DNA from: Roseovarius bejariae
GTDB lineage: Bacteria > Pseudomonadota > Alphaproteobacteria > Rhodobacterales > Rhodobacteraceae
Direction of reading: 5' to 3'
DNA length: 64,000 bases
Assembly (NCBI RefSeq): GCF_009669325.1
Contig: NZ_SZWE01000001.1
Span: 1,927,501-1,991,500, forward strand
Positions 38,561 through 46,930 of this stretch are shown one piece after another. The notes beneath the pieces were generated by a model, which did not search any database, had not been told where the DNA came from, and was given only the letters and a program-made list of their open reading frames with translations. Position 1 is the first letter of the stretch. Each line of letters begins with the position of its first letter. A program made the position numbers and the translations under genes.

Positions 38561-39412
38561 ATCGACCTCTGACAGTAGCGCCTGTAGGCCGCTGCGGTAA
38601 TCCGGGTAGATGAGATCGACGCCCAGTTCGTCCTTCATCCGGGTGTTATCGACGCGTTTCGACTCGGCATAGAAGCTGCGGGCCATGGGCGTCATCTCGG
38701 CGGTCGCGAAGTCTTCTTCGGGGGGCAGGGGCGCGCCGAGGAGGTCGGCGGCATAGCCGATCACGTCTTGCGGCGGGGCCGGGTCATTGTCGCAGACGTT
38801 ATAGGCCGCGCCGGGGTTGGGGCGATTGATCGAGGCCTCAAGGACCTGTGCGATGTCGTCCACGTGGATGCGGCTGAAGACCTGCCCTTTTTTGACGATG
38901 CGGCGCGCGGTGCCCTTGCGGACCTTGGCGAAGGGGCCGCGCCCGGGGCCGTAGATGCCCGCCAGCCGGAAGATATGCAGCGGCAGGCCGGGGATGGATT
39001 GCCAGTCGGCCTCGGCCTGAACCCGCAGGTGGCCGCGTTTGGTGGAGGGGGTGAGGGGGGTATCCTCGGTCACCCATCCGCCTTGGTGGTCGCCGTAGAC
39101 GCCGGTGGTGGAGAGGTATCCCGCCCAGTCGAGCCGGGGGGCGAGTTTCGTGATCTCGTCCCGGTACTGGTTTAGGATCGGGTCGCCGTCTTCGTTCGGG
39201 CCGGCGGAGATGAGCAGATGCGTGGCCTGCTCGAAAGCCTGCGTGAGGTCATCTCCGGGCCAGATGACTGGCATGATGCCCTCGGCGCGCAGCGCCTCGG
39301 CCTTGTCCGCGCTGCGGGTGGTCCCAAAGATGCGCCAGCCTTGGGGCAAAAGTCGGCGCGCGAGCGCGCGCGCCGAATAGCCGTGACCGAATGAAAGCAG
39401 TGTTTTCGTCAT
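38558..39412 (-). CDS. NAD(P)-dependent epimerase-like protein
   Basis: A 284-residue atypical SDR. The N-terminal FGHGYSARALARRL is a variant nucleotide-binding loop; LSTTGVYGDHQGGWVTED and the FRLAGIYGPGRGPFAKVRKG segment match the YeeZ-like NAD-dependent epimerase/dehydratase family. HVDDIAQVLEASI is typical of this group. A classical YxxxK is not clear. Substrate unknown. Confidence 0.8.
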   Translation of the reverse strand: MTKTLLSFGHGYSARALARRLLPQGWRIFGTTRSADKAEALRAEGIMPVIWPGDDLTQAFEQATHLLISAGPNEDGDPILNQYRDEITKLAPRLDWAGYLSTTGVYGDHQGGWVTEDTPLTPSTKRGHLRVQAEADWQSIPGLPLHIFRLAGIYGPGRGPFAKVRKGTARRIVKKGQVFSRIHVDDIAQVLEASINRPNPGAAYNVCDNDPAPPQDVIGYAADLLGAPLPPEEDFATAEMTPMARSFYAESKRVDNTRMKDELGVDLIYPDYRSGLQALLSEVD

Positions 39413-39450
39413 GCCACATGAATTGGAGATACAGGACGGAAAGGCAAGGG

Positions 39451-40206
39451 TCAGCTTGCGTAACTGTCGCCTTCTTCGTCCAGAATCGCCTTGAGTTCGG
39501 CAAGGTGGCGCGCGTCCTGCTCGGGGTAGTTTTCAAGCTCCTGCGCGGTTTTCTCGGCCACGTCATCGGAGAGGACGCGCAGGGGCTGCCCGGTTTGCAG
39601 GGCGCGGATGTAGGTTTCGGCGGCGCGTTCGAAATAATAGAGCCGGTTGAAGGTCTCGGCGACGGTGTCACCGATGATCATGACGCCGTGGTTGCCCATG
39701 ATCATGACCTTTTTCCTGGGGTCATCGAAAAGCTGGGCGCAGCGCTCGCCCTCGTCCTCGAAGGCCAGCCCGCCATAACCGTCGTCAATCACATAGCGAT
39801 TGAAGAAGGTGGCGCAGTTCTGGTCGATCGGGGGCAGGCGGCTGTCGGCGAGGCTGGCCAGAACGGTGGCATGGATGGAATGGACATGCATGGCGCAGCG
39901 GGCGTGCGGGCAGTGCCGGTGCAACCCGCCGTGCAGGCCCCATGCGGTGGGGTCGGGCGCGCCGGGTTTGTTCAGGGTTTCGGGGTCATTTGCGTCGACT
40001 TCGATCAGGTCCGAGGCCTTGATGCGCGAAAAATGCATCTGGTTGGGGTTCATCAGGAACCGCGTGCCATCGTCGTTGATCGAGAGGCTGAAGTGGTTGG
40101 CGACGGATTCGTGCATGTTGAGGCGGGCCGTCCAGCGGAAGGCGGCCGCAAGATCGACCCGTTCGTCCCAGTGGGTGAGGTTGGCGGTTTGTTTCGGTGC
40201 GTTCAT
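39451..40206 (-). CDS. Class II aldolase/adducin-family protein
   Basis: A 251-residue protein with the class II aldolase (AraD/FucA-like) fold. The zinc ligands lie in CAMHVHSIHATVLASL, with the third His in MGNHGVMIIGDTVAETFNRLYYFE. The early part has SLSINDDGTRFLMNPNQMHF. It could act on a sugar phosphate or other aldol; the substrate is not determined. Usual length for the family. Confidence 0.87.
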   Translation of the reverse strand: MNAPKQTANLTHWDERVDLAAAFRWTARLNMHESVANHFSLSINDDGTRFLMNPNQMHFSRIKASDLIEVDANDPETLNKPGAPDPTAWGLHGGLHRHCPHARCAMHVHSIHATVLASLADSRLPPIDQNCATFFNRYVIDDGYGGLAFEDEGERCAQLFDDPRKKVMIMGNHGVMIIGDTVAETFNRLYYFERAAETYIRALQTGQPLRVLSDDVAEKTAQELENYPEQDARHLAELKAILDEEGDSYAS

Positions 40207-40274
40207 GGGTGTGTCCTTTCGCGGTTTGGCGAAAGGGTCGGGGAGGGCGTTGGGGAAGTCAATGGGGCCTGAGC

Positions 40275-40697
40275 CTAGTCTTTCGGTCTAGACGGGACCC
40301 AGCAGTAGCCATCGGGACACAGAATAAAGCATTCGCGCAGGCCGTGGGGCTTGTCGGTGGGTGGTTGCAGGATTGTGCCGCCTGCGTCCTCGGCCTGCGC
40401 CGCCGCCTTTTCGGGATCGCAATCATAGAGCCGGATTTCGATGCCCGCGCCGCGGGGCGGATTTTCTGGCAGGAGGTTCAGCAAGGGGTTTTCGGCATAG
40501 GTGCCATCGGCATGTAACTGGAGGATATTGCCGCCATGCGTCATGATCGCGAAATCCTTGCTTTCGCGATGCGATGTCATGCCGAAGACGGTTTCCAGGA
40601 AGCGGGCGGTGCGGGGCACGTTGGTCACAAGGATGTTGAAGCCGAAGCCGCGTAGCGAGGCGCCGAACTCTTCCGGGCTGACGGTTTCATAGTCCAT
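40275..40697 (-). CDS. VOC-superfamily (glyoxalase-like) protein
   Basis: A 140-residue protein. LRGFGFNILVTNVPRTARFLETVFG and GLRECFILCPDGYCWVPS show the paired beta-alpha-beta modules of the VOC fold. No specific metal site can be assigned. Divergent from the AMP nucleosidase gene; the start codons are separated by about 90 bases. Confidence 0.82.
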   Translation of the reverse strand: MDYETVSPEEFGASLRGFGFNILVTNVPRTARFLETVFGMTSHRESKDFAIMTHGGNILQLHADGTYAENPLLNLLPENPPRGAGIEIRLYDCDPEKAAAQAEDAGGTILQPPTDKPHGLRECFILCPDGYCWVPSRPKD

Positions 40698-40786
40698 TGC
40701 GGCCTCCCCTTGGTGTCATCGTCAGGTTGATCGTGCGGTGGGGGCGTGTCAACGTGGGTTCCCGACAGGTTGTGAGAGGAAAGCGA

Positions 40787-42265
40787 ATGGCGAGTGACGA
40801 TCCTCAGGTTCTGGAGCCGGAGGTGCCTGCACGAGAGGCGTTTACCGATGCGGCGGAGGCGGTGGAACGGCTGGAACTGCTTTATTCCCGCGCGGTCGAG
40901 CATCTTTGCGCCGCGTTTCGCGGGGCCATGGCGGGCGATGTGCCACAGGACCGGGTGCGTGCCTATTACCCCGAGATTCGGATCACCACCCAAAGCCATG
41001 CGCAGGTGGACAGCCGGTTGAGCTTTGGCCATGTGGCCAACCCCGGCACCCACGCGGCAACGGTGACGCGGCCCGCATTGTTTCGGAAATACCTTGAACA
41101 GCAGATCGGGCTTTTGGTGAAAAACCACGAGGTGCCGGTGGAAATTGGCGTGTCGGACACGCCGATGCCGGTGCATTTCGCGGTGGCCAATGATCCGGGC
41201 ATGACCGTACCACAGGAAGGGGCGGCGCAGTTTACCCTGCGCGATGTCTTTGACGTGCCCGATCTGGCGACGACGAATGATGACATCGTGAACGGGATTT
41301 TCCAGTCGGGGGCGGATGGTGTGGGGCCGCTTGCGCCCTTTACCGCGCAACGGGTGGATTATTCGCTGGCGCGGTTGGAGCATTACACGGCGACTGACCC
41401 GGGGCATTTCCAGAACCATGTGCTGTTCACCAACTACCAGTTCTATGTCAGCGAATTCGAAGCCTTCGCGCGGCGGGCCTTGGCCGACCCCGAGAGCGGC
41501 TATACCTCGTTCGTGGGGACCGGAAATGCCGAGATCACCGGGCCGGACGATGCCCTGGAGGTGCCCGGCAAGCTTCCGCAGATGCCGACCTATCATCTCA
41601 AGCGGGCGGATGGATCGGGGATCACGCTGGTCAATATCGGCGTGGGGCCGTCGAACGCGAAGACGGCCACGGACCATATCGCGGTGCTGCGCCCGCATGC
41701 ATGGGTGATGGTGGGGCATTGCGCAGGACTGCGCAATTCGCAGCAGTTGGGCGATTTCGTTCTGGCACATGCCTATTTGCGGGAGGACCGGGTTCTGGAT
41801 GCGGACCTGCCCGCCTGGGTGCCAATCCCGGCACTGGCGGAAATCCAGATCGCGCTGGAACAGGCAGTGGCGCGGGAGACCGAGCTTGAGGGCTATGACC
41901 TCAAGCGGGTGATGCGGACGGGGACCGTGGCCAGTTTCGACAACCGCAACTGGGAGCTGCGCGAACACACCGGACCGGTACAGCGGTTGAGCCAAAGCCG
42001 GGCGATTGCCCTGGACATGGAAAGTGCGACGATTGCCGCCAATGGGTTTCGCTTTCGTGTGCCGTATGGGACATTGCTGTGCGTGAGTGACAAGCCGCTG
42101 CACGGGGAGTTGAAATTGCCCGGCATGGCGAGCGATTTTTACAAGGCGCAGGTGGCGCGACATTTGATGATCGGCATCCGTGCGATGGAGACCTTGGCGA
42201 CCATGCCATTGGAGCGGATTCACAGTCGGAAACTGCGAAGTTTCGAGGAAACGGCCTTTTTATAG
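40787..42265 (+). CDS. amn: AMP nucleosidase
   Basis: A 492-residue AMP nucleosidase hydrolysing AMP to adenine and ribose-5-phosphate. The N-terminal AMP-nucleosidase domain is followed by a phosphorylase-like catalytic domain with VGTGNAEITGPDDALE, GVGPSNAKTATDHIAVLRP and DMESATIAANGFRFRVPYGTLLCVSDKPLHGE; the Asp in this last segment is catalytic in the family. GAGAGGAAAG precedes the ATG at 40787; the upstream open frame lacks conserved sequence. Usual length. Confidence 0.93.
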   Translation: MASDDPQVLEPEVPAREAFTDAAEAVERLELLYSRAVEHLCAAFRGAMAGDVPQDRVRAYYPEIRITTQSHAQVDSRLSFGHVANPGTHAATVTRPALFRKYLEQQIGLLVKNHEVPVEIGVSDTPMPVHFAVANDPGMTVPQEGAAQFTLRDVFDVPDLATTNDDIVNGIFQSGADGVGPLAPFTAQRVDYSLARLEHYTATDPGHFQNHVLFTNYQFYVSEFEAFARRALADPESGYTSFVGTGNAEITGPDDALEVPGKLPQMPTYHLKRADGSGITLVNIGVGPSNAKTATDHIAVLRPHAWVMVGHCAGLRNSQQLGDFVLAHAYLREDRVLDADLPAWVPIPALAEIQIALEQAVARETELEGYDLKRVMRTGTVASFDNRNWELREHTGPVQRLSQSRAIALDMESATIAANGFRFRVPYGTLLCVSDKPLHGELKLPGMASDFYKAQVARHLMIGIRAMETLATMPLERIHSRKLRSFEETAFL

Positions 42266-42402
42266 GGAAATTCTCAAGAAAATCGTGACAAAATGCAGGA
42301 AAACGGCTTGCCTTTGCCCACTATTCGTTGTGTTTAATCGCTATATACAGTTAGATTATGCGCATGAGGCCCAAGAGACGGGCAGACACAGGAGACCAGA
42401 AA

Positions 42403-42690
42403 ATGGCAAAACCGATGACCAAAACCCAGCTTGTTGCGGCCCTGGCCGAAGAAATGGGCACTGACAAGAAATCCGCCGGCGGCGCGCTGGATGCGATCGT
42501 GAACATCATCACCCGCGAAGTTTCGGGCGGTGGTGCCGTGACCCTGCCGGGCGTCGGCAAGATCTATTGCCGTGAGCGCCCCGAGCGCATGGTGCGCAAC
42601 CCCGCCACCGGCGAGCAGATCAAGAAAGACGCCGACAAGGTGGTGAAGATGACCATCGCCAAGGCGCTGAAGGACAGCGTGAACGGCTGA
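42403..42690 (+). CDS. HU-family DNA-binding protein
   Basis: A 95-residue nucleoid protein. HU/IHF signature: MTKTQLVAALAEEMGTDKKSAGGAL at the N-terminal helices, GVGKIYCRERPERMVRNPATGEQIK across the DNA-binding beta-arm with the conserved RNPATG, and the C-terminal helix. It bends and compacts DNA. A strong intrinsic terminator follows. The subtype (HU alpha or another) is not resolvable. Confidence 0.93.
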   Translation: MAKPMTKTQLVAALAEEMGTDKKSAGGALDAIVNIITREVSGGGAVTLPGVGKIYCRERPERMVRNPATGEQIKKDADKVVKMTIAKALKDSVNG

Positions 42691-42714
42691 TCTTGCAAAC
42701 CTTCGAATTTCAGG

Positions 42715-42742
42715 AAAGGGTCGCCACAAGGCGGCCCTTTTC
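42715..42742 (+). terminator. Intrinsic terminator after HU gene
   Basis: AAAGGGTCGCC pairs with GGCGGCCCTTT (one mismatch or wobble) over ACAA, followed by TT and a T-rich tail. Confidence 0.85.
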
Positions 42743-42771
42743 ATTTTGGGCCATAAGGAACGGGGACAGGC

Positions 42772-43647
42772 ATGGATATTCGCGCAATCGTCATGGGGGT
42801 CGCTTTCGCGGTGATGTGGTCGAGTGCCTTTACCTCGGCCCGGATCATCGTGGCCGCGGCGCCGCCGTTGACGGCGCTGAGCCTGCGGTTCCTGATCTCG
42901 GGGCTGTTGGGGGTGCTGATTGCCCGGATGCTTGGGCAAAGCTGGCACCTGACGCGCGGGCAGTGGCGGGCGACGATTGTCTTCGGGGTTTGTCAGAACG
43001 CGCTTTATCTTGGCCTTAATTTCGTTGCCATGCAGACCATCGAGGCGGGATTGGCCGCGATCATCGCCTCGACCATGCCGCTATTGGTGGGGCTGGCCGG
43101 GTGGTTGATTTTCGGGGAACGCATCGGCGCGCTGGGTGTGGTTGGCCTTTTGGCCGGGGTCTTGGGCGTGGTGATCATCATGGGCGCGCGCCTGAGTGGC
43201 GGGGGTGTGGACATGTACGGGCTGGCCCTTTGCGTGGCCGGGGTCTTTGCCCTGACCTTTGCCACCTTGGCCGTGCGCGGGGCGACCTCGGGCGGTAATT
43301 TCCTGATGGTCGTGGGGTTGCAGATGCTGGTGGGCAGCCTTGTCTTGGGCGGCGCGGCGATGGGGTTGGAGACCATCGTGGTCGACTGGAGTTGGACGCT
43401 GATCGCGGCCTTCGCCTATACCACGCTTGTTCCCGGGCTGGCGGCGACGCTGGTTTGGTTCATGCTGGTCAACCGGATCGGGGCGGTGAAAGCGGCGACC
43501 TTCCACTTTCTCAATCCCTTCCTGGGGGTGGCGATTGCCGCGGTGATCCTGAACGAGCAACTGGGCCTGCGTGAAGGCTTTGGCGTTGCGGTGATCATGG
43601 GCGGTATTCTGGCGGTGCAGCTATCGAAGCAGAAACGCGTGCGCTAA
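42772..43647 (+). CDS. DMT-superfamily (EamA) transporter
   Basis: A 291-residue inner-membrane protein with about ten hydrophobic segments and the two EamA repeats: FAVMWSSAFTSARIIVAAAPPLTALSLRF in the first half and LVWFMLVNRIGAVKAATFHFLNPFLGVAIAAVILNEQL in the second. Predicted metabolite exporter; substrate unknown. It is convergent with the HIT gene 13 bases away. Confidence 0.9.
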   Translation: MDIRAIVMGVAFAVMWSSAFTSARIIVAAAPPLTALSLRFLISGLLGVLIARMLGQSWHLTRGQWRATIVFGVCQNALYLGLNFVAMQTIEAGLAAIIASTMPLLVGLAGWLIFGERIGALGVVGLLAGVLGVVIIMGARLSGGGVDMYGLALCVAGVFALTFATLAVRGATSGGNFLMVVGLQMLVGSLVLGGAAMGLETIVVDWSWTLIAAFAYTTLVPGLAATLVWFMLVNRIGAVKAATFHFLNPFLGVAIAAVILNEQLGLREGFGVAVIMGGILAVQLSKQKRVR

Positions 43648-43660
43648 TTACAGCGGCGCG

Positions 43661-44029
43661 TCACGCCTTTTCCAACATCCGCCCCAAGGGGCGCCCGCCA
43701 AGGATATGCACATGCAGGTGCGGCACCTCCTGCACGCCGTTATCACCGGCGTTGGAGATCATGCGAAACCCGCCGTCCTCGACCCCCTTGAGTTTGCAGA
43801 CCTCGCCGATGGTGCGGGTATAATCGGCAATCTCGGCGTCCGAGGCGGTTTGCGCGAAATGATCGTAGCAGACATAGGGCCCTTTCGGGATCACCAGAAC
43901 ATGCACCGGCGCCTGCGGCTGGATGTCGTTGAAGGCAAGGCTGTGCTCGGTTTCCAACACGGTATCGTTGGGAATCTCGCCGCGCAGGATTTTGGCAAAG
44001 ATGTTCTGATCGTCGTAGGTATAGGGCAT
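43661..44029 (-). CDS. HIT-family nucleotide hydrolase
   Basis: A 122-residue histidine-triad protein. The catalytic HXHXH is in VPHLHVHILGGRPLG near the C-terminus; FNDIQPQAPVHVLVIPKGPY is the family core. Likely an Hint-type purine nucleoside phosphoramidase. Start at MPYTYDDQNIF (44029). It is downstream of the GT14-type gene on the same strand. Confidence 0.93.
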   Translation of the reverse strand: MPYTYDDQNIFAKILRGEIPNDTVLETEHSLAFNDIQPQAPVHVLVIPKGPYVCYDHFAQTASDAEIADYTRTIGEVCKLKGVEDGGFRMISNAGDNGVQEVPHLHVHILGGRPLGRMLEKA

Positions 44030-44039
44030 TGGGTTGTCC

Positions 44040-45617
44040 TCAATCGGCAAAGAGATGCTCGGTCCGGGCGATTTCTAGCGCCTTGTCGTGGGGCACATCA
44101 AGGAAAGGGGCGATGGCATTTGCGTGTATCTCGCTGTCCTCGCCCTCGCGCAGGATGTGGTGGTTCTCAAACTCGGCATCGCGGATGCGGTCGGATTCGA
44201 AAACCATATCGGCGCGGATCGTGGGCAAGAGCCGCTCAAGGGTTTCATCCGGGGTCTGCTCACCCGCAAGGCCCACGCGCATGGCGTGGCCGATCATGTA
44301 ATCGTCGGAAAACTTGGTTTGAATTTCCAGCAGCTTGGTCACCGACCGATCGCCGCAGAAATCCTGTAGAAGGTCGATGTTGCCCGGGTCCATGCAGACG
44401 ATCAGGCGGTCGGTGTCGTAATAGTCGAACAACATCCGCATCAGGGCGCGGCGGTGACGGGTGCGTTTGCCCAGCGTGGCCTGAATGCCACCCAAATCGG
44501 GAAGCGGCGTCGATTCCTCGTTAAAGAGGTATTCGACGGTGGGAATATTGGTTTGCTGGCGGATTTTATCCAGCAGGCGTTTGGCCACGTGCCATTTCTT
44601 GCAGACCACGATCATCAACTCGCGGTCGCGGCCAAGGGTGCTTTCGGTTTCCCAGAAACGCGTGGCGAAGCGGCGGCCGATGCGGCCCCGGCCACTGAGG
44701 AACTTGAACAGGCTGCGGCCTTCGTTGGAAATCTTGAACTCGGCCTCATCATTGGCATAGAGCGCGCCGAGGCGGGTCTTGAGTTCGGTTGCCTCGGCGC
44801 TGATTTTCCGGGCAAACAGGAAATCCTGACTCAGCAACAGGTCGTAGTGATCGTTGTAGAAGGTCACCGGCATACCGTAGTCGGTGAACATCAGGAAGGT
44901 CAGGGTGCGCGTGCGGATTTCCTGTTCCGGGACGAGGTGGCGCACAAGGGTCTGGAAAAAGGTTTCATCGGGAATCCATGTGGTGCGGAAAAAGCGCATC
45001 ACGTCGCGGCGGCGGCGGGTAAAGTCGATGATCCATTCGATGGTGCGGCGGCGCAGGCACCACCATTGGCTACCGATCTGAACCTGGATGTCCTCGGGAA
45101 TCCTGCGTGTCAGGCCAAGGCGTTTTTGCAGGTTGTAGGAGGTGTAGAAGCGCCATTTCTGGGTGCGTTCGTTGAAGAAGTGGCGGTAGACCAACCGCTC
45201 TTCCTTCATGCCGGTCTTGATCCAGTCACTGTCGAAATAGTCAAAGCTTTCGATGTAATCGACATCGTTGGCATCAAGGAACTCATGCGCATATTGGGCC
45301 GATTTTATCGCCGCGCAATCGCCCGACAGCATGTAGAAATGCGTGGCGCGCGGGAATTGATCGACGGCTGCCTCGACCGCGTAAAGCGTGGCCTGCACGA
45401 GGGACCATTCCCCCCAGCCGCATTTGATGCGCTTTTTCGCGAAGGTGACGTTGGGATTGTCGGCAAGGCTTTCGCGAATCTTGTTGAAATGTTCGGGTTT
45501 GGCGCGGGCGTCGAAATGGATCGACATGTAATCCCCGGCGGCCGTGAGCATGTTGGCCTGCTTGATGATCGCGTCCGGATCCTTGTGGCACAGAAGTATG
45601 AACGCGATTTTCGCCAT
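44040..45617 (-). CDS. GT14-type glycosyltransferase, second locus
   Basis: A 525-residue paralogue of the protein at 9069-10769. It starts KIAFILLCHKDPDAIIKQAN and shares the landmarks CGWGEWSLV, MLSGDCAAIKS, GSQWWCLRRRT and WIPDETFFQTLV of core-2/I-branching-type transferases, followed by a ~250-residue C-terminal domain like DUF5928. It is divergent from a Sulfotransfer_2-type gene (start codons 146 bases apart). The pairing with a sulfotransferase is repeated from the first locus. Acceptor unknown. Confidence 0.82.
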   Translation of the reverse strand: MAKIAFILLCHKDPDAIIKQANMLTAAGDYMSIHFDARAKPEHFNKIRESLADNPNVTFAKKRIKCGWGEWSLVQATLYAVEAAVDQFPRATHFYMLSGDCAAIKSAQYAHEFLDANDVDYIESFDYFDSDWIKTGMKEERLVYRHFFNERTQKWRFYTSYNLQKRLGLTRRIPEDIQVQIGSQWWCLRRRTIEWIIDFTRRRRDVMRFFRTTWIPDETFFQTLVRHLVPEQEIRTRTLTFLMFTDYGMPVTFYNDHYDLLLSQDFLFARKISAEATELKTRLGALYANDEAEFKISNEGRSLFKFLSGRGRIGRRFATRFWETESTLGRDRELMIVVCKKWHVAKRLLDKIRQQTNIPTVEYLFNEESTPLPDLGGIQATLGKRTRHRRALMRMLFDYYDTDRLIVCMDPGNIDLLQDFCGDRSVTKLLEIQTKFSDDYMIGHAMRVGLAGEQTPDETLERLLPTIRADMVFESDRIRDAEFENHHILREGEDSEIHANAIAPFLDVPHDKALEIARTEHLFAD

Positions 45618-45763
45618 TGCCGAAACAATTTACCTTTATCTGTTTTGCTGTTTACAGTGATAGTCCCGAAGCCGTCCTGAATAAACAGGGTTTCTTTGTA
45701 TTTTTTAAAGGGTTAAATAACGAACAACCCGGAAAAAGGGATTTTATCGCGGAGGCTGCGAGC

Positions 45764-46582
45764 ATGGGATTTCCCGGAACATGGATGACCGAAAGCGAAA
45801 GCGTGGTCTATCGCGTGGTGCCGAAGTGCGCCTGTTCGACCATTGGTCAGATCATGTATTATTCCGATCATGGCGAGTTCTTTGACGGCGACATACACGA
45901 TGCCGAAACGGGCCTGCACAAATGGGCGCGGGAAGACAGCCAGCCCTTGATCAAGGCGAACGTGAAAACGCATACCTCATATGCCTTCACCTGCGTACGC
46001 AACCCCTATACCCGCATTCTGTCCAGCTTCTTCGACAAGATCTGCGGCATCCAGCGGAACGGCAAACGCTATCGCGGTAAGCTGGTGCCGCTTCTGATCC
46101 AGAAATACGGGATCGAAGTGGGCGGCGAGGATGGCAAGCAGGAGTTCGACCAGATCCAAAGCTTCCGCCGCTTTTTGTTGTTCGCCCGCGATACCATCCG
46201 CTGGCGGCGACCGATGGACCCCGATATTCATTGGTCGGCGATGGCCGGGCATGTCTCGACCTTCATCGTGAATGGCGGCACCTACGACAAGATTTTCTGG
46301 ACCGAGTCCTTCAACGACGGGATGAGTGAGGTTCTGGATGCGATCAAGACCAAGCACGATGTCGATTTGGAGACCATTCCACGTTTCAACGAAAGCGAGG
46401 GGCATGGGCCCAAGCGGGCGCATCAGGTGGAGGACTATTTCGACGATCTGTCGATGCACCTGGTGAAAGAGATTTATCACCGCGATTTCGAGTTGTTCAA
46501 ATACGACTTTGACGACCCTTCGAACAAGATGCCCATCGGCGAGATCGATCTTGACGAGGTACACGCCAAGCTGGGCGAATGA
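45764..46582 (+). CDS. Sulfotransferase family 2 protein
   Basis: A 272-residue PAPS-dependent sulfotransferase. The 5'-phosphosulfate loop is RVVPKCACSTIGQIM near residue 20, and the 3'-phosphate motif is FTCVRNPYTRILSSFFDKI; DIHWSAMAGHV occurs where carbohydrate sulfotransferases have DXHWxPQ. It is of the Sulfotransfer_2 (carbohydrate) type. CGGAGG at 45750-45755 precedes the ATG at 45764; the longer frame upstream is less convincing. Divergent from the GT14-type gene. Confidence 0.87.
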   Translation: MGFPGTWMTESESVVYRVVPKCACSTIGQIMYYSDHGEFFDGDIHDAETGLHKWAREDSQPLIKANVKTHTSYAFTCVRNPYTRILSSFFDKICGIQRNGKRYRGKLVPLLIQKYGIEVGGEDGKQEFDQIQSFRRFLLFARDTIRWRRPMDPDIHWSAMAGHVSTFIVNGGTYDKIFWTESFNDGMSEVLDAIKTKHDVDLETIPRFNESEGHGPKRAHQVEDYFDDLSMHLVKEIYHRDFELFKYDFDDPSNKMPIGEIDLDEVHAKLGE

Positions 46583-46602
46583 TCTGTTGAAACCAGTGAT
46601 CT

Positions 46603-46678
46603 GGGGGCGCTGCCCCCGACGTTGAACCCCTGCGGGGTTCAACGCCTCCCCCGGGGTATTTTCACCAAGAAAAAGCGG
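46603..46678 (+). repeat. Compound extragenic repeat with two hairpins
   Basis: GGGGGC-GCT-GCCCCC (46603-46617), then GTTGAACCCC-TGC-GGGGTTCAAC (46621-46643), then GCCTCCCCCGGGGTATTTTC and ACCAAGAAAAAG. The last part is the same core as the repeat at 46867-46900, which lies inverted. Confidence 0.55.
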
Positions 46679-46689
46679 CTTACGCTTTG

Positions 46690-46869
46690 TTAACCCTGCT
46701 CTGACTAGAGTGGTCGTGCGGTACAGGCTGGGGAGCCGATGACCGCCCAAGGAAAAGCCGCCGCGCTTTGGTCGGTTTGCATCGGCAGAGGTCCGAACGA
46801 CGCCGCCAGGCAAGGCATGCTTTCACGGTGCGCCCTGTGCCCCGAGACCGGGGATGGGGCGCACCTTTT
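46690..46869 (+). ncRNA. Candidate structured small RNA
   Basis: A 180-base non-coding stretch on the plus strand with no protein-like ORF, ending in a strong intrinsic terminator (46827-46869: GGTGCGCCC pairs with GGGCGCACC, inner CCCC with GGGG, then T4). An internal perfect stem GCCGATG (46735-46741) with CATCGGC (46780-46786) indicates folding. The 5' end is not defined; no clear promoter is seen. It may also be the 3' UTR of the sulfotransferase gene. I found no match to SRP, tmRNA or RNase P consensus elements. The 6S RNA question is open. Confidence 0.45.
46827..46869 (+). terminator. Strong intrinsic terminator
   Basis: Arms of 9 bases with a second internal stem and a T4 run (followed by more T). 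It must end a plus-strand transcript, since adoK reads from the opposite side. Confidence 0.85.
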
Positions 46870-46900
46870 GGTTTTTTCTTGGTAAAAATACCCAAATCCG
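46867..46900. repeat. Rhodobacterales-type extragenic repeat, inverted copy
   Basis: TTTTTTCTTGGTAAAAATACCC is the inverse of the GGGTATTTTCACCAAGAAAAA segment at 46650-46675. The two flank the candidate RNA. Confidence 0.55.
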
Positions 46901-46930
46901 ACAGGTGCCGTTGGAGTGGTGGTCGGAGGT

